This document shows positions 1 to 8,467 of a stretch of 64,000 nt of DNA, piece by piece. Below the pieces are notes generated by a model. It had not been told where the DNA came from and made no database searches. It saw only the letters and a program-made list of their open reading frames with translations. Source of the DNA: CAZAFL01 sp964484465. Its GTDB lineage: Bacteria; Bacteroidota; Ignavibacteria; UBA10030; SZUA-254. Each line of letters starts with the position of its first letter. The stretch's first letter is position 1. The stretch is taken from NCBI GenBank assembly GCA_964484465.1, contig CAZAFL010000005.1, positions 1-64,000 on the forward strand, written 5' to 3'. A program made the translations under genes and the position numbers.

Positions 1-2
1 TC

Positions 3-134
3 CGCCTGGATTCTAACGGTGCAGGCAATATCGTTCTTAGCGCCAACCCCTGCGTGCCTGGCAACGTTTCCGTTTCCGGCGGTGGCGTGTACGAATCAGA
101 TGCAGTGATCGTAGCTGAATACACTGGCAACTAA
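3..134 (+). CDS. C-terminal fragment of a probable pilin/fimbrial subunit (5' end outside window)
   Basis: The frame is open from the window edge to a TAA stop and gives the last 43 residues of a protein. The fragment is Gly/Ser/Val-rich, has one Cys, and ends in alternating polar and hydrophobic residues (VIVAEYTGN), as a final beta strand would. No domain can be assigned from so short a piece. The pilin call is inference from position: it lies directly upstream of a PapD-like chaperone gene and an usher-like gene on the same strand, where major subunit genes usually sit, and is followed by a hairpin terminator. It could equally be another small beta-sandwich surface protein. Confidence 0.45.
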   Translation, partial: RLDSNGAGNIVLSANPCVPGNVSVSGGGVYESDAVIVAEYTGN

Positions 135-189
135 TTTAGAAGAATACGTAGTTATTTCAGTATAATTCTAATTTAGAGTTACAGTCAAT

Positions 190-235
190 GGGGTAGCTTA
201 GTACGCAGTCGTGCAGAGGAGCTACCCCTTTTTAA
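190..235 (+). terminator. Rho-independent terminator after the subunit-like gene
   Basis: A perfect 9-bp inverted repeat (GGGGTAGCT at 190-198, AGCTACCCC at 220-228) is followed at once by a run of five T. It lies between the subunit-like gene and the chaperone gene. Such hairpins after major pilin genes usually let part of the transcripts continue into the assembly genes, so subunit outnumbers chaperone and usher; that role is inferred here. Confidence 0.8.
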
Positions 236-271
236 TATCACGTCGTGAGAAACTTTGGTGAGAGGTAACTA

Positions 272-1120
272 TTGCTATCGAGAAACATAAAAACCATTTT
301 CCTTTTTTGTTCATTACTGACCCCACTGTACTGTGCCGTCCTTGAAGCGCAACAACTTACTGTAACTCCTAAGTACATTTTTCTGGATAATTCAAGACAT
401 TCATCGCCGTTATACGTAACGAACGGCGGTGTGGATGAAGCTGAAGTGTCCATCGAGGTGAAATACGGATACGTTGTCTCTGATGACAGTGGTAAAGCGA
501 TTGTTGTTACCGACTCTGTTGCTACGAACGAACCTTCTGCAGCCCAGTGGGTTAAATCCTATCCGCAACGCTTTATTTTGGGCGGAGGTGAAACACAGAC
601 AATTCGGTTGGTTGCGTATCCTCCCCCAGGCCTTGCAGAAGGAGAATACTGGACGCGTGTTGTCGTTCTCGGAAGACCTCGGAAACCTCCACCACTAGTG
701 AACCCTAACTTTACCCAGATCAAAGGGGGCATGGGAATTCTCGTTGCCGTGGGTTTGCCGTTTCATTATCGGGTCGGCAAAGTGACAACCGGATTAACTA
801 TTAATAAGCTTGCCGGACAGCCTTCCGGGCAAAAAGTGACCGTAAACATCTCGACAACAAGAATCGGCAATGCAGCGTACTGGGGCTCCCGATTGCTCCG
901 ACTCATTAACTCGTCGGGCAAGGTGATTTACTCCTCGCGAAAGAATGTTGCAGTATTCAAAACGTTCAATATGCTGGAGGACATCGACCGGAAGGATATA
1001 CCTCCAGGGGATTATACGCTCGATGTTGAATTCGTAACCTCCAAACGAAGCGACCTGCGGGATGATATCCTTGTGCAAGCTCCATCGGTTCATATGACGA
1101 CTCAAATCAACCTTCCGTAA
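272..1120 (+). CDS. PapD-like periplasmic pilus-assembly chaperone
   Basis: The 282-residue product has a signal peptide (residues ~1-26, cleavage near LEAQQ) and two beta-sandwich halves, ~28-138 and ~160-282. The first half carries hallmarks of the PapD-type N-terminal Ig domain: an opening strand QLTVTP, and FILGGGETQTIRLVA at ~101-115, which matches the 'P..F.L.PGe.q.vRl' strand of such chaperones, then GEYWTRVVV. These proteins cap subunits in the periplasm by donor-strand complementation and hand them to an usher. The start is a TTG at 272, preceded by AGAGG at 261; no in-frame ATG precedes the signal peptide. The gene ends 18 bp before the usher-like gene, so the two are probably one operon. 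Confidence 0.75.
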   Translation: MLSRNIKTIFLFCSLLTPLYCAVLEAQQLTVTPKYIFLDNSRHSSPLYVTNGGVDEAEVSIEVKYGYVVSDDSGKAIVVTDSVATNEPSAAQWVKSYPQRFILGGGETQTIRLVAYPPPGLAEGEYWTRVVVLGRPRKPPPLVNPNFTQIKGGMGILVAVGLPFHYRVGKVTTGLTINKLAGQPSGQKVTVNISTTRIGNAAYWGSRLLRLINSSGKVIYSSRKNVAVFKTFNMLEDIDRKDIPPGDYTLDVEFVTSKRSDLRDDILVQAPSVHMTTQINLP

Positions 1121-1138
1121 CCGCCAGGCGGCAGCGTC

Positions 1139-3718
1139 ATGAAATACACAGTCATCATACTACTGTTGCTTTCGATAGTCAGCTTTGCTGTTTCTCAACA
1201 GAAGGCTAATGAGAAGATTGTGGTGGAATTGAAACCACTGCGGATGGATCCAAAAGAAATCCTCATCATTCTTAAAGACACGGTTGCATATATTCCTGCC
1301 GCTGAATCCTTCAATTATCTCGGCATCAAGGCAGATTATGACACAGTCAAGCAGGAGTTAAAAGGATTCTTTCTCAGCCCCGATACATCATATAAGATTG
1401 ATGTCAACGCGGGCACAGCTCAAATTCAAAAAAGAACCCTTCAGCTGACACCGCAGGATTATGTCGCGGAACAACGAGAGCTCTACTTAAGAATAGGGTT
1501 TGTGAACGATCTTTTCGGGCTTGATTTTCGCTATAGCTCCCGGCGAGTAAGTGTAGAATTGCGTAACACACTCAATCTACCAGGTTACAGAACGCTCGTT
1601 AGAAAGCGGCGCAGAGAACGAGAAGCGGCCGCAAAAAAGGCTCTCCCGGAACCCGGATATTACCTGGGACGGACTCCTACCTTCCTTGGCGCCGGGCGAC
1701 TCGATTGGACCGCACAATCCCAGATCGCAAAGTCAAAAGTCCAATTTTCTAGCTATAATGTTTCACTGGGTTTGCAGGCACTCGGTGGTGACCTCACGAT
1801 GCGTTTGATCGGCTCTTACCAACCCCGATTTACCAGGAATGACTTGCGCGAGCAATTGCGGTATCCGTTTCTCGGTAACAATGAGCTTCAACAGGTCATC
1901 TTTGGAGATATTATTACCAGTGGGCTTGCACCCCGTTCGATGTTTGGTGCTGAAGTAACCAACCGACCGTTAGCACTGCGTTACTCGTACTCGAGGGAAG
2001 TCTTTCGTGGGACATTCGACCCGAACGTCGATGTTCAGGTAACCAATGTCGCCAGCGGCATACAGTATTTCCAAACAAACGGTGAGGGGGGATACCAATT
2101 TGAATTCCCTGAATTGTATGGCCAGGGTGACCTTGAAATCCGTGCGTTTGACCAGTGGGGGCAGGAACATGTCCTTCGCTACCGGATGAATATTCCGCAG
2201 ACGCTCGTCCCTGCGGGAGAGGTGCAGTACTCGTTGAGTGCCGGAAGAATTCGCCCGCCCTCTAACATGTATGTTTCCTCCAACAGCGTGGACTGGGGGA
2301 TTTCTTCCGCATTGACAGTTGGGACAATCATCGACTACTATAATGCCGATGTCGCCCGGGAAAAGATTTACACGGGCATCACCGCTACGTCGCGGTTGGC
2401 ACAGGGGCTTATTTTCGACGGCGTTGTTGCACCGAACGCCTTCGGTAGAGCAGGATTAAACTGGATTTTTTATTCCACTGCCCAGTTCTCGCTGACCGGG
2501 ACGAAATTTTCCCACAACCAGTTCTTTAACCCGTCGAATCTTGACAATCAGATGACGCTGAGCTTTCGACTGCCAGTCAACTTTAACAGCACGCATATTT
2601 CTTACGATTTCTTCCTGGAGCAATCGATCTATCAGCTCTACAAGGATCGAACAATCCAGGTCGCGGCGAATGGCGCTTTTGGAATTCTCTATCCTACGAT
2701 CAGTGCCCAAGCCATATGGAGAACTGATTATAACACGGATCAAACGGACCTAACCGCTCTCTCGTCCACGTCATCGTTTAACATGAACCTCCCTCCCGGG
2801 ATCATATTTCAACCCGCGATGACATATGATCACATTCTGCACCGGGTGGAAGCTGTCCGGGCAATCCTGTCGCGACGGTTCCCGAACAGCATTCGCGTCG
2901 CAATCTCATACAACAGGTTTCCGCAGCTTAGCTCATACAACTTCGGTGTGACGCTTGAGTATTATTTCCCGTTCCTGCGCGCCGAAGCAGGCACATTTAC
3001 ATCCGGCGCTGGCCAATACCAGTATTCGGGTTTCGGCAGCGGCTCCGTGACGTTTGACCCGAGGGTTCCAATGATGTATTTTGACAACAGGACGAATTTC
3101 GTGGGCTTTGGTGGTGCTGTGGTCCGCCCGTTCGTTGATGAAAACGGAAACGGGGTCAGAGATAAGGGAGAACAACTTATCGACAAAGCTCGGATTTTCT
3201 TCGGTAATGTTACCCGGGGAACCCGGCCCATCGGTTCACCCGCCGATAAACTCACGCTGACCCGACTACCGTATTATGAAGAATTCGATGTGTATTTGGA
3301 TCCACAGAGTTTGGACAACCCGATATGGGTGCCAATGTACTCAACTACACGCCTACTGTCTGAGCCAAATTATGTTCGACAAATCGATATCCCTGTTGTC
3401 TATGGCGGGTTCGTTCGGGGAACCGTTATGATAACAAACGGGGCGACCAGGCCTGCAGAAACGATTCAATTACTGCTCAAATCGACTGACGGAGCAGAAG
3501 GGGGAAGATTGAAAGTTTCAAGAACGACATCCACATTTTCAACCGGTGAATTCGAATTTGCAGGCGTTCCCCCGGGGAAATACAGGATAGAACTGGTGGA
3601 CACCCAACTCAGCCAAATGGGATTCGTAGGAGAACCTGCAAACAGAGAGGTGGAAGTGACAATGAAAAAAGAAGGAGATGTTGTCGAGAACGTGAATTTT
3701 ACAATAAAGAGGCGGTAA
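1139..3718 (+). CDS. Outer-membrane usher-like protein (FimD-related, divergent)
   Basis: The 859-residue exported protein starts with a signal peptide (1-20) and an N-terminal periplasmic domain (~26-150). From ~195 to ~650 it is a long run of alternating barrel-like strands. A segment at ~290-350 looks like an usher plug (VDVQVTNVASG, later YQFEFPELYGQGDLEIRA), and is followed by PAGEVQYSLSAGR, close to the 'G...YSlt.GryR' sequence just after the FimD plug. Near residue 665 is a DENGNG turn, and residues ~755-859 form carboxypeptidase-regulatory-like sandwich (GTV, ...GEFEFAGVPPGKY). Ushers bind chaperone-subunit complexes and extrude the fibre. Overall similarity to classical ushers is weak, so the family call rests on the plug region and the adjacent chaperone. 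Confidence 0.65.
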   Translation: MKYTVIILLLLSIVSFAVSQQKANEKIVVELKPLRMDPKEILIILKDTVAYIPAAESFNYLGIKADYDTVKQELKGFFLSPDTSYKIDVNAGTAQIQKRTLQLTPQDYVAEQRELYLRIGFVNDLFGLDFRYSSRRVSVELRNTLNLPGYRTLVRKRRREREAAAKKALPEPGYYLGRTPTFLGAGRLDWTAQSQIAKSKVQFSSYNVSLGLQALGGDLTMRLIGSYQPRFTRNDLREQLRYPFLGNNELQQVIFGDIITSGLAPRSMFGAEVTNRPLALRYSYSREVFRGTFDPNVDVQVTNVASGIQYFQTNGEGGYQFEFPELYGQGDLEIRAFDQWGQEHVLRYRMNIPQTLVPAGEVQYSLSAGRIRPPSNMYVSSNSVDWGISSALTVGTIIDYYNADVAREKIYTGITATSRLAQGLIFDGVVAPNAFGRAGLNWIFYSTAQFSLTGTKFSHNQFFNPSNLDNQMTLSFRLPVNFNSTHISYDFFLEQSIYQLYKDRTIQVAANGAFGILYPTISAQAIWRTDYNTDQTDLTALSSTSSFNMNLPPGIIFQPAMTYDHILHRVEAVRAILSRRFPNSIRVAISYNRFPQLSSYNFGVTLEYYFPFLRAEAGTFTSGAGQYQYSGFGSGSVTFDPRVPMMYFDNRTNFVGFGGAVVRPFVDENGNGVRDKGEQLIDKARIFFGNVTRGTRPIGSPADKLTLTRLPYYEEFDVYLDPQSLDNPIWVPMYSTTRLLSEPNYVRQIDIPVVYGGFVRGTVMITNGATRPAETIQLLLKSTDGAEGGRLKVSRTTSTFSTGEFEFAGVPPGKYRIELVDTQLSQMGFVGEPANREVEVTMKKEGDVVENVNFTIKRR

Positions 3719-3774
3719 CGCACAATGCTTGATGGTGAACAATCATTGGCGGGTGTGATGAAAGGAGTGATGTT

Positions 3775-6063
3775 ATGAACGCAGGACATATTCTTCTTAG
3801 GATGGTCAACCGTCCGACGAACAGGTGGATTTGTCTGTGGTTGTGTGTCATGTTGTTAGGAAGTACAAAGAACCTTACCGCACAGATTATGCCCCCGCAG
3901 GGGACCCTCGCGCCCGATATCATTAAATCTGCTGACGATGTCGATGCACCCACACTGAATGACAACGATGGTTTACCCCCAGCGCAAGATCAAATTCTCA
4001 GTGCCGCCGACATTGTCAATGGTAACCAGTGGTATTGGGTGAACCCTTATCCTCAGGGGAACACATTGTATACAGCCGACCTGTACAAAGATTCCGGCCT
4101 TATTGGTGCCGGTGAATTAGGTACGATTGTGCAAACCTCAAACAGCGGTGCAACGTGGAGGACAAAGCACTACATCGGTCTTACTACGAACAGAATTTTA
4201 GGCATAAGCGCCGTGGATTCGGAATATATTTACGCTTCAGATGTTTCAGGCTCAGTATTGAAAACAACTGACGGCGGCGGTAACTGGTCTGCAACACCGA
4301 CAGGCGTCAGCACTGCTCTTTACGCTGTTAAGTTTATTAACCGCCTTGAAGGCTGGGCGGTAGGGTTAAGGTCAACAATCATCCACACAGTAAATGCCGG
4401 AACCAATTGGACGCAGCAGTTCATCACCGGCACGGTTAATCTTCATTCTGTCTATTTTGTCGATGATTCAATCGGATGGATTGCGGGTGATTCCGGCAAA
4501 ATGTTCAAAACGACAAATGGCGGGGACAACTGGTTTGCTATAAATGTCGGTACATTGAGGAGCTTAAATACAGTCTATTTTATTAACAAGGATACCGGCT
4601 GGGTAGGGGGTGAACAGGGAACTGTTTACAAGACCGTTAACGGAGGATCCTTCTGGACTGCACACCCTGTACCGAGCTTTAATGTTCAAGGGCTTTCGTT
4701 CGTAGACCCACTCAATGGATGGGTCGTCGGTCAAGGTGGCAAAATCTATAAATCTTCGGATGGCGGATTATCCTGGATACAACAGACATCCAATACAACT
4801 CAATGGTTAACTGCGGTTAAATTTTCAAATACGTTGCTCGGGTGGGCAGTAGGTATATGGGGAACGATACTGAAGACAATTGATGGCGGTGCATCATGGC
4901 AGCAGATGAACCAGGCGGTAGTGGGTGATTTCCAATCAGTCGCATTCCCTTCCACTAATATTGGATACTCGGTCGGCACAGGTGGAATAATTCTCAAAAC
5001 GACAAATGCCGGCTTGAGTTGGTTCACTCAGGTCTCAGGAACAAGTTCAACGTTAAATTCGACATGTTTTCTTGATACGGTAACGGGATACGCAGTAGGT
5101 CGGGGTGGGACGATCGTAAAAACGACGAACGGCGGATCTTCATGGGTTATCCTTTCGATAACAAGCCGGCTCAATCTGCGGTCGGTCTTCTTTATTAATT
5201 CTCTTGTCGGGTTTGCTGTCGGTGACGTGAATAAAGTCCTGAAAACAATTGACGGTGGACAAACGTGGTCTGGGTTCTCTTCTGGAACGAAGCGGGTTCT
5301 CTACTCCGTGTTTTTTATCGATAGTAATAATGGGTGGACCTCCGGTTCCGGGGGTCTCATACTGCATACCACGAATGGAGGTAATTCATGGAATACACAA
5401 CCTTCTTCGATTATCACGTCGAATACCTTGTACTCTGTCAAATTCGCTGATCAAAATGTAGGCTGGGCAGTGGGCGCAAGAGGAACGATTATCAAAACAG
5501 TGGACGGAGGTGCTAACTGGACGAGTACAGTTTCCGGAACGATAAATACTCTCTATTCAGTATCTTTTCCGGACTCGCTCCACGGCTGGGCAACAGGAGG
5601 AAACGGAATCATCGTCGCGACAAGCAACGGAGGTTCGACATGGACGAAACAAGCGTCGGGTTCGTCGTTCAATTTGCTTGGAGTTATGTTTAACGATTCA
5701 ACATCCGGTTATGCAGTTGGCAGATTTGGTGTCATTCTCAAGTATAAGAGCACCGTTGGATTTGGTATTGATCCCAAAACTGCTCCACAGTCAGTTATTG
5801 TTTCTGTTAAAAACTATCCTAATCCGTTCAATCCCTTAACAACACTGGTGTTTGAACTGAGGAATCATGCTACTATTTCGATTAAGATATACAACATGCT
5901 TGGTCAGGAGGTCACGACCTTGATAGACCGGACGGAGTATGAAGCAGGGACACATCTTGTGGAGTTCAATGCAGCGGCGCTCACAAGTGGAGTCTATTTC
6001 GCAAGAGTTTTTTCTGTTGACAAAAAATATCAGGTAACTCGGAAATTATTGCTGGTCAAGTAA
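3775..6063 (+). CDS. T9SS cargo protein with 14 YCF48-type propeller repeats
   Basis: The 762-residue secreted protein begins with a long N region and signal peptide (cleavage near NLTAQ at ~37). Residues ~95-650 hold 14 repeats of ~40 residues of the form GWAVG..GTI.KTTNGG..W, the pattern of YCF48/HCF136-like beta-propellers; the last is incomplete. Fourteen fits two seven-bladed propellers. From ~679 comes the type A sorting domain (NYPNPFNPLTT, then ISIKIYNMLGQEV, ending KLLLVK), which in T9SS bacteria directs export and surface attachment or release. AAAGGAG sits 8 bp before the ATG. A ligand or substrate cannot be read from the sequence. It pairs with the next gene, which has the same architecture. 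Confidence 0.85.
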   Translation: MNAGHILLRMVNRPTNRWICLWLCVMLLGSTKNLTAQIMPPQGTLAPDIIKSADDVDAPTLNDNDGLPPAQDQILSAADIVNGNQWYWVNPYPQGNTLYTADLYKDSGLIGAGELGTIVQTSNSGATWRTKHYIGLTTNRILGISAVDSEYIYASDVSGSVLKTTDGGGNWSATPTGVSTALYAVKFINRLEGWAVGLRSTIIHTVNAGTNWTQQFITGTVNLHSVYFVDDSIGWIAGDSGKMFKTTNGGDNWFAINVGTLRSLNTVYFINKDTGWVGGEQGTVYKTVNGGSFWTAHPVPSFNVQGLSFVDPLNGWVVGQGGKIYKSSDGGLSWIQQTSNTTQWLTAVKFSNTLLGWAVGIWGTILKTIDGGASWQQMNQAVVGDFQSVAFPSTNIGYSVGTGGIILKTTNAGLSWFTQVSGTSSTLNSTCFLDTVTGYAVGRGGTIVKTTNGGSSWVILSITSRLNLRSVFFINSLVGFAVGDVNKVLKTIDGGQTWSGFSSGTKRVLYSVFFIDSNNGWTSGSGGLILHTTNGGNSWNTQPSSIITSNTLYSVKFADQNVGWAVGARGTIIKTVDGGANWTSTVSGTINTLYSVSFPDSLHGWATGGNGIIVATSNGGSTWTKQASGSSFNLLGVMFNDSTSGYAVGRFGVILKYKSTVGFGIDPKTAPQSVIVSVKNYPNPFNPLTTLVFELRNHATISIKIYNMLGQEVTTLIDRTEYEAGTHLVEFNAAALTSGVYFARVFSVDKKYQVTRKLLLVK

Positions 6064-6116
6064 CCGGGAACCTTGGAGTCGGTCTGATATAAACGAGTAC
6101 CAATTCGATTCATTGC

Positions 6117-8372
6117 ATGGTTTCGTTGAAATGTTTATGCGGAGTCAACATTGTTAATCGTCGAGGATATAGCATTATTCTTCGACGCACGGTTTTTGTT
6201 GTAGCATTGGCAGTTGTCCTTACTGTGGGGGGTATTTCTCAAATTCATTCAGGTCTGTTACACTCACTTAGTGATACCGGCTGGGTGTGGGAAAATCCGT
6301 CTCCTCAAGGAAATAATATTTACGCAATGGCCCGTCTTTCTTCTTCGGACCTCATTATGGTTGGTGGAGGTGGAACAGTAATGCTTTCGGCTGACGCTGG
6401 TTCACACTGGCAAATTCAGTATGGAGTCGCCGGTGTTCGTTCTGCCCTGCGGTCCATATCATTTGTCAGCAGTACGAAGGGCTGGGCAGTCGGAGACCTC
6501 GGAAAAATTATTTACACTGTGGATGGAGGGGCAACGTGGACACAACAGACAAGCGGATTTTCAGGAACAACGCTGAATCATGTTAGTTTTGTGAATAATA
6601 ACTTCGGTTGGGCAGTCGGAGGATCTGGGCTCTTACTCAGGACGACAAATGGTGGTTCGACATGGCAGACTCAGGATTCACACACTCCAAAGAACCTTCT
6701 CTCTGTCTTCTTCGTTTCGACAACAAACGGTTGGGCATGCGGCGAATTAGGCACATTCCTGCGGACAACCAATGGTGGAGCACACTGGGATAGCCTGACG
6801 ATTAATCCACCGGTGTTTGCAGACATGAAGGATGTCTATTTCATTAACCCAAGCATGGGATGGGTGGCGTTGAAGTCTGGTGTGATCATGTCAACGCTGG
6901 ATGGCGGAACAACCTGGGCCCGGAAACCAACAGTGTTTTCGACATCCATGAATACCATCCGATTTATGTCAAGCGTGGAAGGTATTGCGGCTGGGGCGAA
7001 CGGCGCCATTGCCAAAACGACTGACGGCGGTCAGACCTGGCCACCATCGCTCAGTCAAACGCTGGATACATTATTTGATATCAATGCAGTCCTTTTTGAT
7101 GGAAGTGCGTCCACTTGGGTTGTCGGCGATAGAGGTTTTTTTTCGAAATCGACTGATAAGGGTTTGACATGGGCGTCGCAGCTTCAAGGAAAAGCATTTG
7201 ACCTCTTTGGATTGGCACGCCTAACGCAATCTGACCTTGTTGCCGTGGGACAATCGGGAACAGTGCTTCGAACTACCAATGGTGGAAGCTTGTGGGATTC
7301 GGTGGTCAGCGGGACATCAAATACGTTGTATGCTATTGATTTCTGGGATGTAAACCATGGGTGTGCCGTTGGTGAGAAGGGGACAGTTGTTTGCACCAGT
7401 GATCGAGGTAATTCCTGGACCGCGCATCCGAGCGGGGTTAATACTCCGCTTCGTGGCTTAAAATTTTCTTCAGCATCAATTGGAACCGCGTTGGGTGACA
7501 GCGGTGTCATAATCAACACGACAGACGGAGGGGCTTCGTGGACCAGCATTCAATTAGACAGTGCCCTCAATTTTTCTTCCATCTATTTTGTTGATACGCA
7601 AACCGCATGGGCTACCGGTGATTCGATAGGCGTCGGAAAAATCTATAAAACCACCGACCAGGGCGTTTCGTGGCAGTCTCAGTTTATCCAACCCTCTCTC
7701 CGGCTCAATTCCATCTTCTTTGTCAGCCCAGAGAAAGGGTATGCTGTCGGTAACAATGGAAAAATTATTGAATCAACCGACATCGGCATTACATGGAGGC
7801 CGAATCACAGTCCTTACCGGGCCTCCTACAATTCCATCTATTTTATCAACGACAGTGTAGGATGGGCGGTTGGGAACAGCGGTGTAGTTATAAAAACGAC
7901 TAACAGCGGCAAGGATTGGCTGCCGCTGAGTAGTCCTACTGACCAGCCATTGTATGCTATAAACTTCGCCGATACCTTGCTGGGTTGGTCGCTTGGAAGC
8001 AATGGAGTTATTGTAAATACAATTCTGGGAGGAGGTAAGCCGATTACAAATCCTCGACCGGTTCCAAAGGTTCCGAATGTCGTTACGTTGCTCCCAAATT
8101 ACCCGAATCCGTTTAACCCTGGAACATCGATTGCATTTACGCTGAGTAAAGGGACAAATGTTACGATAATTATCTATGATATTCTTGGACGGACGATCAG
8201 ACAGATTCAAGCGGGTTTTCTTGCAAGCGGAGTATACGGTGTTCAGGGTGCTCAACCGGTACAATGGGATGGCCTTGATGCACATGGTAACCTCGCCCCA
8301 TCTGGAGTTTACTATTACACTGTCGTGACAGCAGAAAACCGCATCACCGGCAAAATGATGTTAATCAGGTAA
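6117..8372 (+). CDS. T9SS cargo protein with 14 YCF48-type propeller repeats (paralogue)
   Basis: The 751-residue protein has a long positively charged N region followed by a hydrophobic stretch (FVVALAVVLTV), read as a signal peptide. It shares the opening motif W.NPSPQGNNIY with the gene upstream (W.NPYPQGNTLY) and again has 14 YCF48-type repeats (for example GWAVGNSGVVIKTTNSG). The type A sorting domain starts at ~661 with NYPNPFNPGTS and ends KMMLIR. Repeat sequences differ enough from the upstream gene to suggest an old duplication. The ATG lacks a clear Shine-Dalgarno sequence, so a start a few codons away is possible. Function beyond surface display is unknown. Confidence 0.83.
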   Translation: MVSLKCLCGVNIVNRRGYSIILRRTVFVVALAVVLTVGGISQIHSGLLHSLSDTGWVWENPSPQGNNIYAMARLSSSDLIMVGGGGTVMLSADAGSHWQIQYGVAGVRSALRSISFVSSTKGWAVGDLGKIIYTVDGGATWTQQTSGFSGTTLNHVSFVNNNFGWAVGGSGLLLRTTNGGSTWQTQDSHTPKNLLSVFFVSTTNGWACGELGTFLRTTNGGAHWDSLTINPPVFADMKDVYFINPSMGWVALKSGVIMSTLDGGTTWARKPTVFSTSMNTIRFMSSVEGIAAGANGAIAKTTDGGQTWPPSLSQTLDTLFDINAVLFDGSASTWVVGDRGFFSKSTDKGLTWASQLQGKAFDLFGLARLTQSDLVAVGQSGTVLRTTNGGSLWDSVVSGTSNTLYAIDFWDVNHGCAVGEKGTVVCTSDRGNSWTAHPSGVNTPLRGLKFSSASIGTALGDSGVIINTTDGGASWTSIQLDSALNFSSIYFVDTQTAWATGDSIGVGKIYKTTDQGVSWQSQFIQPSLRLNSIFFVSPEKGYAVGNNGKIIESTDIGITWRPNHSPYRASYNSIYFINDSVGWAVGNSGVVIKTTNSGKDWLPLSSPTDQPLYAINFADTLLGWSLGSNGVIVNTILGGGKPITNPRPVPKVPNVVTLLPNYPNPFNPGTSIAFTLSKGTNVTIIIYDILGRTIRQIQAGFLASGVYGVQGAQPVQWDGLDAHGNLAPSGVYYYTVVTAENRITGKMMLIR

Positions 8373-8467
8373 CGCAATTCTTCAATCAATTATGTACAAC
8401 AATATTTGAAACCCATCATGCTCTAATTCACTCATTTCACTAACAATCATAAAGGGAGGGTACACTC

